From Saccharomyces paradoxus (taxonomy: Eukaryota > Ascomycota > Saccharomycetes > Saccharomycetales > Saccharomycetaceae): a stretch of 64,000 nt of DNA. The DNA lies in assembly GCF_002079055.1 (NCBI RefSeq), contig NC_047500.1:62001-126000 (forward strand). The letters are read 5' to 3'. Below are positions 31,850-41,995 of this stretch, piece by piece. A program made the translations under genes and the position numbers. Position 1 is the first letter of the stretch, and every line of letters begins with the position of its first letter. A model generated the notes under the pieces. That model did not search any database, was not told the DNA's origin, and saw only the letters and a program-made list of their open reading frames with translations.

Positions 31850-34654
31850 ATGTCTGCACATACTTACAAGAAGTTTGAAAACTCGACCTCGGGGGATTTG
31901 CCTGACAAAATGACCATTTATCAGGACTGTATGAACACGTTTAACGAATCACCTGTCAATTCCAAGAGATGTCGTTTGCTGATTTCTCGCTTGCTGAGAC
32001 TCTTGGCTCAGGGTGAAACCTTTCCACAAAATGAAGCTACTGCATTATTTTTCTCCATCTCCAAATTATTTCAACATCAGAACGATCCTTTAAGGCAGGC
32101 TGTTTATTTGGCAATTAAGGAATTGAGCGGCATTTCAGAAGATGTGCTGATGGCTACTTCTTCAATCATGAAAGACGTTCAGAACGGTTCAGATTTAATT
32201 AAGCCTGACGCTATTAGATCACTGACTTATGTCTTGGATGAATCTACCGCTTTTTCCGCTGAAAGATTGTTGAAAAGTGCCGTGGTAAGCAGACACCCTT
32301 CAATCTCTTCAGCAGCATTATGTACCTCCTACCATTTGCTACCCATTTCAGAAGTCACTATCAGAAGATTTACAAACGAAACTCAAGAAGCTGTTCTGGA
32401 TTTGAAACAGTTTCCAAATCAACATGGTAATAGTGAATATTATCCAAACTCCACTTATATTTCTCAGTATCATGCTCTTGGGTTGCTTTATCAACTAAAG
32501 AAAACCGACAAAATGGCGTTACTAAAATTGGTTAGACATTTTTCTGAAAACAATTCTATGAAAAATCAATTGGCCAAGGTAGAATTGGTCAAGATTGTCA
32601 ATGATTTGATTTATAGGGATCCTCAATTATTTAATCAATTCAGACCACTTTTATCTGATTGGCTATCCAACAAATTCGAATCTGTTCAGTTGGAAACAGC
32701 AAAATTGATCACTTCTTTCGCTACTCGTAATTCTCGCTTAGTGGCTCCAGAGTTATATGCAGCTGCTATCAGTGCTTTGCAGTCCTTACTAACTGTTCCT
32801 CGTGTTTCTTCTAGATTTGCTGCATTGAGAATCCTAAACAGGATATCCATGCTTTCACCTGAAAAGATTGTTGTTTGTAATCCTGAATTAGAGTCCTTGA
32901 TCAATGATTCTAATAGAAATATTTCTACTTATGCCATCACCACTTTATTGAAGACAGGAACTTCCAAAAATATTTCGTCTCTGATTTCGACCATTACTAA
33001 TTTTATCCATGATGTCAGTGATGACTTTAAGATTATTATTATCGACGCCGTTCGTACTTTATCTTTGAATTTCCCACAGGAATGGAAGTCAATTTTGAAC
33101 TTCTTAATCGACGTCTTGAAAAACAGTGAGGGTGGATTCAAATTTAAAAACAGTATTGTTGAAGCATTGATTGATATTGTTTCATTCGTTCCACAGTCTA
33201 AGGAACTTGCCTTAGAAAACTTGTGTGATTTCATCGAGGATTGTGAATTCAACGAAATATTAGTAAGAATATTACATCTTTTGGGTAAAGAGGGTCCATC
33301 TGCTCCAAATCCATCATTATATGTTAGACATATTTATAACAGAGTAGTGTTGGAGAATTCTATTATTAGATCTGCTGCTGTAGTAGCTTTATCTAAATTT
33401 GCCTTGACAAAGAACGATCCTACCTTATACGAATCAATCATAAGTTTGTTAAAGAGAATCGCTAATGATAAAGACGATGAAGTCAGAGACAGAGCTACCA
33501 TTGCACTAGAATTCATTTATTCGGCTAGGAATAAAGAAGATATTACAGCTCAAAATCTAATTGAGTCCAAATATTATTACGATATTCCATCATTGGAGTC
33601 CAAATTAAATTCTTACATTTCCTCAAATACTGATTCGTTTGCGACTGCATTTGATGTTAATCAAGTCCGTAAGTTTACTGAGGATGAAATGAAGGCAATA
33701 AATTTGAAGAGGAAGCAAGAACAAATTTTCAATCAAAAGTCTGAAACAACTTTGGATACTACTCCAGAGACAGACAATGTTTCGGAAAAAAGAGCTGATG
33801 CTAATTCCTTTGCTGGTCCAAACTTGGACGACCATCAAGAAGATCTACTAGCTACTAAGTATGCTGACGAATTGCTATCCATTGAACAAATCAAACCATT
33901 TGGTCAATTGGTAAATAGTTCCAGGGCTATCTCATTGACTGAGCCAGAAGCCGAATTCGTTGTACGCGGTGTCAAACATCTCTTCAAGGACAATGTTGTT
34001 TTACAATTCAATATTACAAATACTCTGACGGATATTGCCCTAGACAATGTTTCTGTTGTTTGTACCCCTGAAATTTCCGACGAGGCTGAATTAGAAGAGC
34101 TATTTACCCTACAAGTGGACAGACTATTACCATCTGAGGAGGCTGCTTGTTATGTTGCATTCAAAAAACTCGACGAAATCGTAATGGAAGGTTTCTTGAA
34201 TAACCTAACATTCACTACAAAAGAAATAAATCCCGACACAAATAAACCATTTGAAGGTGATGAAGGTTTCCAAGATGAATATGAAATCGATTCAATTTTC
34301 TTGAATGCTGGGGACTATATTAAGAGTTCTTTCACAGGCAACTTCTCCGCTACATTTGATGAATTGCCATGCGAAGAAATTGCTGTTTTCAACATTCAAG
34401 AAGATCTGTCCATACAAGAAGTTATAGATAAAATTATTCTAAACAGTAGCTGTTTGCCAGTGGAAAGCACCCAATTTGCTCCAAGTGATTCGAACTCTCA
34501 CATCTTGAAATTATTTGGTAAGAGCGCCTTAACTGGCTCTAAAGTAGCCCTACAAATTAAGATGATCAAGAGTTCGAAAGGTCTTGCTTTGAAAGTTCAA
34601 GGTAAAGGTGAAGACAGCTTATTATGTTCTGACCTGGTGAATGGTCTAATGTAG
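31850..34654 (+). CDS. SEC21: coatomer gamma subunit Sec21
   Basis: 934 residues. Gamma-COP of the COPI coat, which acts in Golgi-to-ER retrograde transport and binds Arf1 and cargo dilysine signals. Residues 1 to about 550 form the adaptin-like helical solenoid (e.g. RCRLLISRLLRLLAQGETF), followed by a charged linker (about 590-660) and the C-terminal appendage domain (about 660-934, with a platform ending LCSDLVNGLM). The S. cerevisiae protein, as I recall it, ends with one extra Gln; here that position is a stop, so the protein is one residue shorter. Otherwise almost identical. Confidence 0.97.
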   Translation: MSAHTYKKFENSTSGDLPDKMTIYQDCMNTFNESPVNSKRCRLLISRLLRLLAQGETFPQNEATALFFSISKLFQHQNDPLRQAVYLAIKELSGISEDVLMATSSIMKDVQNGSDLIKPDAIRSLTYVLDESTAFSAERLLKSAVVSRHPSISSAALCTSYHLLPISEVTIRRFTNETQEAVLDLKQFPNQHGNSEYYPNSTYISQYHALGLLYQLKKTDKMALLKLVRHFSENNSMKNQLAKVELVKIVNDLIYRDPQLFNQFRPLLSDWLSNKFESVQLETAKLITSFATRNSRLVAPELYAAAISALQSLLTVPRVSSRFAALRILNRISMLSPEKIVVCNPELESLINDSNRNISTYAITTLLKTGTSKNISSLISTITNFIHDVSDDFKIIIIDAVRTLSLNFPQEWKSILNFLIDVLKNSEGGFKFKNSIVEALIDIVSFVPQSKELALENLCDFIEDCEFNEILVRILHLLGKEGPSAPNPSLYVRHIYNRVVLENSIIRSAAVVALSKFALTKNDPTLYESIISLLKRIANDKDDEVRDRATIALEFIYSARNKEDITAQNLIESKYYYDIPSLESKLNSYISSNTDSFATAFDVNQVRKFTEDEMKAINLKRKQEQIFNQKSETTLDTTPETDNVSEKRADANSFAGPNLDDHQEDLLATKYADELLSIEQIKPFGQLVNSSRAISLTEPEAEFVVRGVKHLFKDNVVLQFNITNTLTDIALDNVSVVCTPEISDEAELEELFTLQVDRLLPSEEAACYVAFKKLDEIVMEGFLNNLTFTTKEINPDTNKPFEGDEGFQDEYEIDSIFLNAGDYIKSSFTGNFSATFDELPCEEIAVFNIQEDLSIQEVIDKIILNSSCLPVESTQFAPSDSNSHILKLFGKSALTGSKVALQIKMIKSSKGLALKVQGKGEDSLLCSDLVNGLM

Positions 34655-35073
34655 TAAACTGTCAAATTTTATTTCAGTTAGTCCCTTCCTTCGTCCTTCT
34701 TTCATTATCGATAGTATTACCCAAAAAACTGCTTTACCAAGCGTATATGCAAATAAGGGCATGAACAGCAAGACAATAATAAACCCAAAAAATCACGGAT
34801 AGAATATGACGGATCATTTCCACACGAAGAATAAATTATGTAATCTTTGTATAAACAAAAATTTTTAAAGAAAAATACTATAATAATTTGATAAGAGAAA
34901 ACAAGAGGGAAGAAACAGGACAGCAAGGCAGAAAAAAGTAACATAATGCAATTGGTGAAAAAAAAAAATTTTTTTTTCATTAGCCTGACCAGATATATTT
35001 TAGAGAGCTGCAGACGCCTGAACGTGCTACACTTCCCACTATACTCCGTTACCAACATTACTACTCGGCAGCT
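34655..35073. other. intergenic region SEC21-CUS2
   Basis: 419-bp tandem spacer. A self-complementary A10-11/T9-10 tract at about 34959-34978 (GTGAAAAAAAAAAATTTTTTTTTC) resembles an extended RRPE but has no PAC partner. Confidence 0.4.
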
Positions 35074-35931
35074 ATGGATGCTGATGAATTAGAATTGAAA
35101 GGACATTTGAAAAAATTGAAAAAAGAGGAATTGCTCAAAAGAAAACAGTCTAAAGAAAATGATATTCAGAAAAGAGAGCTTGAATATAAGAATGCTTCAA
35201 AAAATACCTCAATATATATTTCTGATCTTCCTACGGACAAAATAACAAAAGAAGCGCTCACTGAGCAGTTCTCCAAGTATGGAAGGATAAGGACTAATCG
35301 AGATGGGGAACCCCTTTGCAAGCTATACGTGAATGATAAAGGCGTTTCCAAAGGGGATGCTTTAATCACTTATTCTAAGGAAGAAAGTGTTACGTTAGCA
35401 ATCGAAATGATGAACGAGTCAACCTTTCTGGGAAAACAGATCAAAGTCGAAAGAGCCCAGTTTCAAGACAAGGAAGGTGACAATATGCACGTGAAAGAAG
35501 ATAATTTACAGGAGTTCAGCGGATCTGAACCTCCAATGAAGAAGCTTAAAAAAACAAAATCTGAAAAAGAGGGGGAGGTTATAGACTACAATGATGATGA
35601 AAGCCTAGCTAAAGCTGATCAAACCGTGATATTTGCCAACGTATTCAATATTTACAAATTATACACAAATGATGATATAAATGATATTCAAGAAGATCTT
35701 TTAGAAGGCTGTGAAGAGATAGGTCAAGTGGACAGTATTTCTGTATCTCCCGATAAGGGAGAAGCATCGGTCGTTTTCAGGAAAAGTAAAGATGCATTAC
35801 AATGTTGCAAAACCATGACCGGACGTTATTTTGATGGGCAAAAGTTGCTTGCATTTATTTTTGGAGATGAAAACCCTTCAAGCACAAGTGACGAGAATAA
35901 GGACAGCGAAGTGGAGGATGATCTTATATAG
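35074..35931 (+). CDS. CUS2: Cus2, U2 snRNP remodelling factor
   Basis: 285 residues, equal to S. cerevisiae. Tat-SF1-like protein that binds U2 snRNA and the SF3b component Hsh155 and helps Prp5-dependent formation of the branch-point-competent U2 snRNP. The N-terminus is a charged helix (1-40). RRM1 at about 45-128 has RNP1-like KGDALITY. A basic linker follows, then a U2AF-homology motif at about 182-264 with the RYF loop (251-253) that binds tryptophan-containing ligands. The tail is acidic. It is the last gene before the tRNA/LTR patch. Confidence 0.95.
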   Translation: MDADELELKGHLKKLKKEELLKRKQSKENDIQKRELEYKNASKNTSIYISDLPTDKITKEALTEQFSKYGRIRTNRDGEPLCKLYVNDKGVSKGDALITYSKEESVTLAIEMMNESTFLGKQIKVERAQFQDKEGDNMHVKEDNLQEFSGSEPPMKKLKKTKSEKEGEVIDYNDDESLAKADQTVIFANVFNIYKLYTNDDINDIQEDLLEGCEEIGQVDSISVSPDKGEASVVFRKSKDALQCCKTMTGRYFDGQKLLAFIFGDENPSSTSDENKDSEVEDDLI

Positions 35932-36092
35932 AATAGTAGTAAACAATATATCACATCCACCTCTTTAGTACTTACGTAAGAAAAAGTGAGCACAATGTAA
36001 CAAACAGAAAGGATAAGGACGGTATGACCTCATAGTGTAACATGGACATAGATACATTGCCTGTTAATACGAGCAATATATATCAAAAAATT

Positions 36093-36163
36093 GAGCGGTA
36101 CGAGAATCGAACCCGTGTCCCCACCTTGGAAGGGTGGGATGATAACCACTACACTAACCGCCC
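36093..36163 (-). tRNA. tG(UCC): tRNA-Gly (anticodon UCC)
   Basis: 71-nt tRNA on the minus strand. Acceptor GGGCGGT pairs with ACCGCTC; D-arm TAGTGTAGTGGTTA (A box); anticodon stem-loop CCACC-CTTCCAA-GGTGG gives anticodon TCC; T-arm GGTTCGATTC is the B box. On the minus strand a T6 run (36085-36090) follows the 3' end as Pol III terminator. No intron. A Ty3-family LTR starts 11 bp upstream of its 5' end, the site class Ty3 is known to use. Confidence 0.97.
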
Positions 36164-36174
36164 GTGCGTTGAAG

Positions 36175-36840
36175 TGTTGTATTACGGGCTCGAGTAATAC
36201 CGGATGTCTTGACAATCCTAAAGTCGTTTAGGAGAGTAACTTGTTGTCAGACTTATTATTATCGTGATTCACAGAATGTTACTTATCCTATATAATCTAT
36301 ATAAGATCTGAATCTAACTAAAGGGTGGAAGCGCGGAATCTCGGATCTAAACTAATTGTTCAGGTATTTATACGTTTGGTTAGTTTGGTTCATCTTAGGC
36401 AAGTAGGTTGCCTAGTATACTCAATCTTGTCTATTGTTTTGTTGGAATGAAATTCTAATATCATCTATTTAATAGTATATTATAATATGCGGTGCAAGAG
36501 GATGACATAAAGATTGAGAAACAGTCATCCAATCTAATGGAAGCTGAAATGCAAGGATTGATAATGTAATAGGATAATGAATGACAACATATAAAAAGAA
36601 AGAAGATAAAATAATAACACTATGTAGAACTATCGATTCCCTTTTGTGGATTCCTAGATCCTCGAGGAGAACTTCTAGTATATTCTATATACCTAATATT
36701 ATAGCCTTTAGTAACAATGGAATCCCAACAATTATCTAATTACCCACACAATTCTCATGTTTCGTACGTGTTTCATACATGTTTTATGTCTAGGTTGGTA
36801 AATCTAGTAATGCTGAGGTATCTCATCTTGAGATACAACA
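36175..36840 (-). mobile_element. solo sigma LTR (Ty3 family), interrupted by a delta LTR
   Basis: Ty3-type LTR on the minus strand. It begins TGTTGTATTACGGGCTCGAG at 36175 and ends AGATACAACA at 36840, with TG...CA ends and the diagnostic internal GGAAGCGCGGAATCTCGGAT. It is flanked by a 5-bp target duplication TGAAG (36170-36174 and 36841-36845). Without the inserted delta and its duplication it is about 343 bp, close to full length. No internal Ty3 sequence remains, so it is a solo LTR. It sits directly upstream of tRNA-Gly, as Ty3 targeting predicts. Intact target duplication suggests moderate age. Confidence 0.9.
36440..36757 (+). mobile_element. solo delta LTR (Ty1/Ty2 family) inside the sigma LTR
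   Basis: 318-bp LTR from TGTTGGAATG to ATTCTCA, typical of the delta family. It lies within the sigma element and is bounded by a 5-bp duplication TGTTT (36435-36439 and 36758-36762), which proves insertion into the sigma and hence a later date. No internal Ty sequence remains. It is nearly identical to the inverted delta at 37140, so both are probably fairly young copies of one family. Confidence 0.92.
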
Positions 36841-36846
36841 TGAAGA

Positions 36847-37139
36847 TGTTGTATTACGTATTTATATAATACCGGTATCTTTGCAATTTTAATATACAGT
36901 CTTCGGGAAGTAACTTGTTGTTGAGAATTAAGTGTGTGGGAACGAGCAATAATTAATAGTGACATGAGTTGCTATGGTAACAATCTAAATGCTTACATCG
37001 CATATTAATGTACACCTCGTATACGTTTAAGTGTGATTGCACCTATTGCAGAAGGAACGTTAAACGAGAAGCTCAGACAATACTGAATCTGAGTTAAAGA
37101 TCTATTAGTTGAACATGATGTGGTAGGTACATATATGAG
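36847..37139 (-). mobile_element. older, diverged sigma-like LTR remnant
   Basis: Begins TGTTGTATTACG at 36847, one base beyond the target duplication of the first sigma. For roughly 85 bp it follows the sigma terminus (AATACCGG, AATATACAGTCTTCGGGAAGTAAC). Beyond about 36935 the similarity is lost or the element belongs to a divergent Ty3 subfamily. Its right end is not recognisable and the region stops at a delta LTR. Much more decayed than the neighbouring sigma, so older. Confidence 0.5.
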
Positions 37140-37457
37140 TGAGAGTTGGGTGAATAATTAGATAATTGTTGGGATTCCATTGTTACTAAAGGCTATAATA
37201 TTAGGTATATAGAATATACTAGAAGTTCTCCTCGAGGATATAGGAATCCACAAAAGGGAATCGATAGTTCTACATAGTGTTATAACTTTATCTTCTTTCC
37301 TTTTATATGTTGTCATTCATTATCCTATTACATTATCAATCCTTGCATTTCAGCTTCCATTAGATCGGATGACTGTTTCTCAATTTTTATGCCATCCTCT
37401 TGCACCGCATGTTATAATATAATATTAAATAGATGATATTAGAATTTCATTCCAACA
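37140..37457 (-). mobile_element. solo delta LTR (Ty1/Ty2 family), inverted relative to the first
   Basis: 318-bp delta on the minus strand, from TGAGAGTTGGG at 37140 to ATTCCAACA at 37457, the same length as the 36440 copy and nearly identical to it. The terminal 20 bp are repeated in tandem at 37458-37477. No clear target duplication is visible. Solo LTR with no internal region. Confidence 0.88.
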
Positions 37458-37478
37458 ATTAGAATTTCATTCCAACAA

Positions 37479-37512
37479 ATATAGGCATACAAAATACACT
37501 AGATGTTCTCGT
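37479..37512 (-). mobile_element. short delta LTR fragment
   Basis: ATATAGGCATACAAAATACACTAGATGTTCTC resembles the delta segment ATTAGGTATACAGAATATACTAGAAGTTCTC in the same orientation as the adjacent delta. It is probably a relic of an earlier delta between that LTR and the tRNA-Asn gene. Very short, so the assignment is tentative. Confidence 0.45.
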
Positions 37513-37561
37513 TTTAACATTTTTATAGATATGGTTTCCTTCAAAGAAACACATATTTTAA

Positions 37562-37635
37562 GACTCCATGGCCAAGTTGGTTAAGGCGTGCGACTGTTAA
37601 TCGCAAGATCGTGAGTTCAACCCTCACTGGGGTCG
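37562..37635 (+). tRNA. tN(GUU): tRNA-Asn (anticodon GUU)
   Basis: 74 nt. Acceptor GACTCCA pairs with TGGGGTC, discriminator G; A box TGGCCAAGTTGG; anticodon loop CTGTTAA gives anticodon GTT; B box GTTCAACCC. T-run (37636-37640 and on) terminates Pol III. No intron. The upstream 90 bp contain the delta fragment and the LTR cluster. Confidence 0.97.
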
Positions 37636-37982
37636 TTTTTCTTTTTTGCTTGTAATGTTTGTACTATTGACTGTATACCCTTTCTCCCCGCTACAAAAAT
37701 ACTTAAAAAAAAAGGACAGTTTCTATATTATGCGTTTGGCACTTTACTTCTTCCAAAGAACTGAGATGCAATTTATTTCTCCGTCTGGACTTGATTAAAT
37801 GTCATTCACAAAAAAAGTTAAATTTGAGAACTTCCCAAAATTCTCTATCTCAACCGTTGGTTGTCCAAAGATCAACTGAAAAATAGTACCATTTTAGACA
37901 CTAAACGAATGATTAACGAGACAATATCTTAGGTATGTACAAGTGAGAATGTTGCTTATATATAAAAAAGGTTAACAATTTC
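37636..37982. other. spacer tRNA-Asn to MRPL10
   Basis: 347 bp with T-run terminator, an A-run near 37708-37716, and the 3' flank of MRPL10. Nothing else seen. Confidence 0.4.
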
Positions 37983-39035
<1,053 letters not shown>

Positions 39036-40116
39036 TTACACAATTCACAATTCAAGGAAGACGGATATGAAAATTACAGCTATTAACAATATCCTAACAT
39101 AATACGTAAAGATACCCCAGCCAATATTCCTTGCGATGTACAATACGTAAAATATGTTGTTCAACTGCGACCAGGGGTTTGCTACAGTACAGTGTGTATC
39201 CGGAATACCTATAATTCTACGTTGACCGATGCTGGTAGGCGCAATAATAAATCGCACACTTGGAATGACCTATATAAAATATTGGTTCTATTATTTGTTC
39301 ACAAAATCTTCAATGTCTGGGGTCTACCCATTGCTTTCCCTCATCTAATTAATTGAAGTAGATTTACGCGCGATAATCAAGAATTGGCCTGGAATTTTCT
39401 CGATGTATCCATGATCTCCCAAAAATGAAGTAGTTTGCAATGTCTTAACCAGGCTACCTTTTTCTATGAAAGCTGTACTTACACAGTACATTTCGCAGTA
39501 TCCAAAGAAGAGCTTATCTATAAAACGATAAAATAAAAAGTGTGCGAAAGCCAAAAATACCGTAGAGGTTCTGACCGACTACAATTGAATTGATAACCAA
39601 AATAAAAACATATTCAAGAAAATAAAGTACAACGTTCCGATCTTTTATACTGTTATTGTATCGTTTTCATCATTTTGATGATGCTAATATGAACTATCTA
39701 CCCTAATCTGATCGAACAAGCGGAAAATGAAACACCCACCGAGATTGCCTATCTTGTCTGAATCCCAAACGACGTACTGTTACTATCATGTTTTGTTTTC
39801 CAACAACGTTTGATTATGTAGTTGCTGGTTATATTGCTATACGATTGTCATGCTAGAAAAAGAACATGCTGCTGATGTGAGCGTTGGGAGCAACGTGATG
39901 GCAGCGGCATTTGAAGATCCAAATGCGTATGGGTATGGCGCAGTTGACAATGATCTCTACTATGCAACAACATCAGGAACCTGATTAATGGTTTTTTCGT
40001 TGCATATACAAGATGGTATGATTAAAGTCGCTGAAATAGGCTACAGCATTTGTAGGGCTTGTCAATAAAATAGACAGATAGAACGCACTTATTTATTCTT
40101 TTTTCCCAACTTATTA
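39036..40116. other. intergenic region MRPL10 to tRNA-Thr
   Basis: About 1.08 kb. It contains the MRPL10 promoter, a coding-like 44-codon ORF (separate entry) and otherwise no element I recognise. I looked for delta, sigma and tau LTR ends near the tRNA and found none. A 69-codon minus frame at 39345-39554 opens only with TTG and is not believed. Confidence 0.45.
39850..39984 (+). CDS. unexplained 44-codon ORF
   Basis: ATG at 39850 to TGA at 39982-39984, 44 residues: starts MLEKEHAADVSVGSNVM and ends NDLYYATTSGT. Its composition is unlike a random AT-rich frame: many Ala, Gly and Asp, only one Lys beyond residue 3 and no low-complexity run, and codon third positions are mixed. I do not recognise the family. 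It could be a small gene, the relic of a longer gene, or chance. It lies 130 bp upstream of tRNA-Thr and about 815 bp beyond the MRPL10 start. Confidence 0.3.
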   Translation: MLEKEHAADVSVGSNVMAAAFEDPNAYGYGAVDNDLYYATTSGT

Positions 40117-40189
40117 GCTTCTATGGCCAAGTTGGTAAGGCGCCACACTAGTAATGTGGAGATCATCGGTTCAAATCCGATTGGAAGCA
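40117..40189 (+). tRNA. tT(AGU): tRNA-Thr (anticodon AGU)
   Basis: 73 nt. Acceptor GCTTCTA pairs with TGGAAGC, discriminator A; A box TGGCCAAGTTGG; anticodon stem-loop CCACA-CTAGTAA-TGTGG gives AGT (A34 modified to inosine in yeast); B box GGTTCAAATCC. T6 run at 40191-40196 terminates Pol III. No intron and no recognisable LTR in the upstream flank. Confidence 0.97.
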
Positions 40190-40510
40190 CTTTTTTCATT
40201 CAAAAAAAAAAAAGCTTGGATGATGCCGATCTGTGACAGGCCCATTGCCTCAAGTTGGGAAAAAAAGGAAAATGAATACATTCATTCAGATAAACTATAT
40301 ATACATATATATTTGACCTTTTTTTTTAAGATGTTATTGACCAATATTAATATGGTTGGTACTGTTCACTTTATCTTTAATTTTTTTAATACAATAATCG
40401 TTGAGTTTAGTTATATTTTACATGCAAATGGAAAATATAGAAAAAAAAATTCCTGAAAGGATGAAATAAGTCTTTGGTATGAATATGTATTATTGGTATT
40501 TAAAACCTAG
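40190..40510. other. spacer tRNA-Thr to WSC2
   Basis: 321-bp spacer with tRNA terminator, A- and T-runs, and the WSC2 3' end. No further feature. Confidence 0.4.
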
Positions 40511-41995
40511 TCAGCGCAAAGAACTATTATTGGAATCCTTTGCATCATCATAATCATCATCACCATCTGAGACATTGCTGCCAATATTCGAACTCACATT
40601 ATCGGGATTGACAATGTGTAGTTGTCTTTCTTCCATCATATCGGGCAATGAAGTAGCACTGAATCTTTGGTTTCCGTTATAGATCGAAGGAGGTTCCTCG
40701 TACACCACCGAAGGAAAGTGACTTCTTTTGTTGATGTTATGTGCATCACCAGTAATGACAGAATCCCTGCCGCCCGGGACCCTTGTCGGCAGATCGTAAG
40801 TGGCAAAAGTAGACGCTGTATTCTTTGACAATGCTGTATTATTTCTAGAGGGTATGTGCCAGTTGGAGCTTGAAGTAGACGGAGGAATAACAGGGTTAGC
40901 GTCAGCATCACCCAATGAGTACGGCTGGTACTGTTTTGTCTCCTCCAAGTCCACGTGTTGAGAAGATTGGCGACGTTTCTTCCATACAAAAAAGAATATG
41001 GCCAGTGCCAACAAGGCAAGTGTACCACAAACGACGCCTACTACTACACCTGCGATGGCACCACCACTCAATCCTTTACTCTTGGAAGAGTTTGACTTCC
41101 CGTTTAGGGAAGTGCTAGTAGAGGATGGTGTAGATGAAACTGCTGCATAAACGGAGGTCCTTGTGATAAAGATCGTGCTTGCTTCTTGGTTAGCTTGAGA
41201 AACCACGGACTGCGTCACCACGCGGGTAGTGTAATGCGTAGAAGTACCTATTGAAGTGGATGAGAGGGCGGAGGTAACCGTTGCTGTTGAAGTTGAGGAT
41301 GAAGATGACGCAGTGGATGAAGAAGTTGTCAGCGTAGAGGACGTTTCTGAACTGGAAGAGGCAAAAGTACTAGAGGTAGTAGAAGAAGTAGTAGAAGTAG
41401 TGGAAATACTAGTGGAGGTAGTAGAAGTACTAGTAGAGGAGGAAGAGGAGGTTGTCTCTGAAGAGGAAGTAGTAGTGGAGGTTATAGATGAGGAAGAGGA
41501 TGATTGTGTAGCAGAAGAACTAGTTGAGGTTTTCGTGTCCGATTTCGTGGACGTTTTTGAATTAACACTTGTGCTTGATGAAGTTTTTGTTGACGATGTT
41601 GAAGTTGAAGTAGATGAAGTTGGGTCCGCGGTAGAGGCAGCGTTATTGATATAAACATTCATTGCAGAAGAACCACCACAATTTTGGTAGGGCCAACCAG
41701 CACACGTAACGTCACATTTGCTGGAATCTAGCTGCGTCAAAGACTGTAACTGAGATACGGAACCACCACAGTAGCAACCTGTACCATTGAAAAGAGCAAC
41801 GACAGCCTGGCCAGGGCATTCGTTTTCACAGTAGGAAACCGATTGATACTCGTAAACGCCCTTATAAGTCAGCCCCAATTTTCGTATGTCACTAGCTGCA
41901 TAGCAAGCTTTATATGTGAATTGATCAGCCAACGCGGCTCGTATACATATGAGCCACACGACGATGAAAGATCTGTGTATGAGTTGTAGGTACAT
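40511..41995 (-). CDS. WSC2: cell-wall stress sensor Wsc2
   Basis: 494 residues from the ATG at 41995 (S. cerevisiae 503; length varies in the Ser/Thr region). Plasma-membrane mechanosensor that signals through Rom2 and Rho1 to the Pkc1 cell-wall-integrity pathway. Residues 1-23 form a signal peptide. The WSC carbohydrate-binding domain lies at about 25-115, with cysteines in CYAASD, CENECPG, GCYCGG, CDVTCAGWPYQNCGG. A long, O-mannosylated Ser/Thr-rich stalk follows (about 125-300), then a TM helix (GGAIAGVVVGVVCGTLALLALAIFF, about 310-336) and a cytoplasmic tail with KKRR stop-transfer and acidic end. Paralogue of WSC3. Confidence 0.96.
   Translation of the reverse strand: MYLQLIHRSFIVVWLICIRAALADQFTYKACYAASDIRKLGLTYKGVYEYQSVSYCENECPGQAVVALFNGTGCYCGGSVSQLQSLTQLDSSKCDVTCAGWPYQNCGGSSAMNVYINNAASTADPTSSTSTSTSSTKTSSSTSVNSKTSTKSDTKTSTSSSATQSSSSSSITSTTTSSSETTSSSSSTSTSTTSTSISTTSTTSSTTSSTFASSSSETSSTLTTSSSTASSSSSTSTATVTSALSSTSIGTSTHYTTRVVTQSVVSQANQEASTIFITRTSVYAAVSSTPSSTSTSLNGKSNSSKSKGLSGGAIAGVVVGVVCGTLALLALAIFFFVWKKRRQSSQHVDLEETKQYQPYSLGDADANPVIPPSTSSSNWHIPSRNNTALSKNTASTFATYDLPTRVPGGRDSVITGDAHNINKRSHFPSVVYEEPPSIYNGNQRFSATSLPDMMEERQLHIVNPDNVSSNIGSNVSDGDDDYDDAKDSNNSSLR

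Noticed and set aside
39345-39554. 69-codon minus-strand frame upstream of MRPL10
   Set aside because: Opens with TTG, not ATG; no homology.
41256-41654. 132-codon plus-strand ORF rich in Val and Glu
   Set aside because: It is the antisense of the WSC2 Ser/Thr repeat; TCN/ACN codons read backwards give Val/Glu/Asp runs. No promoter or homologue.
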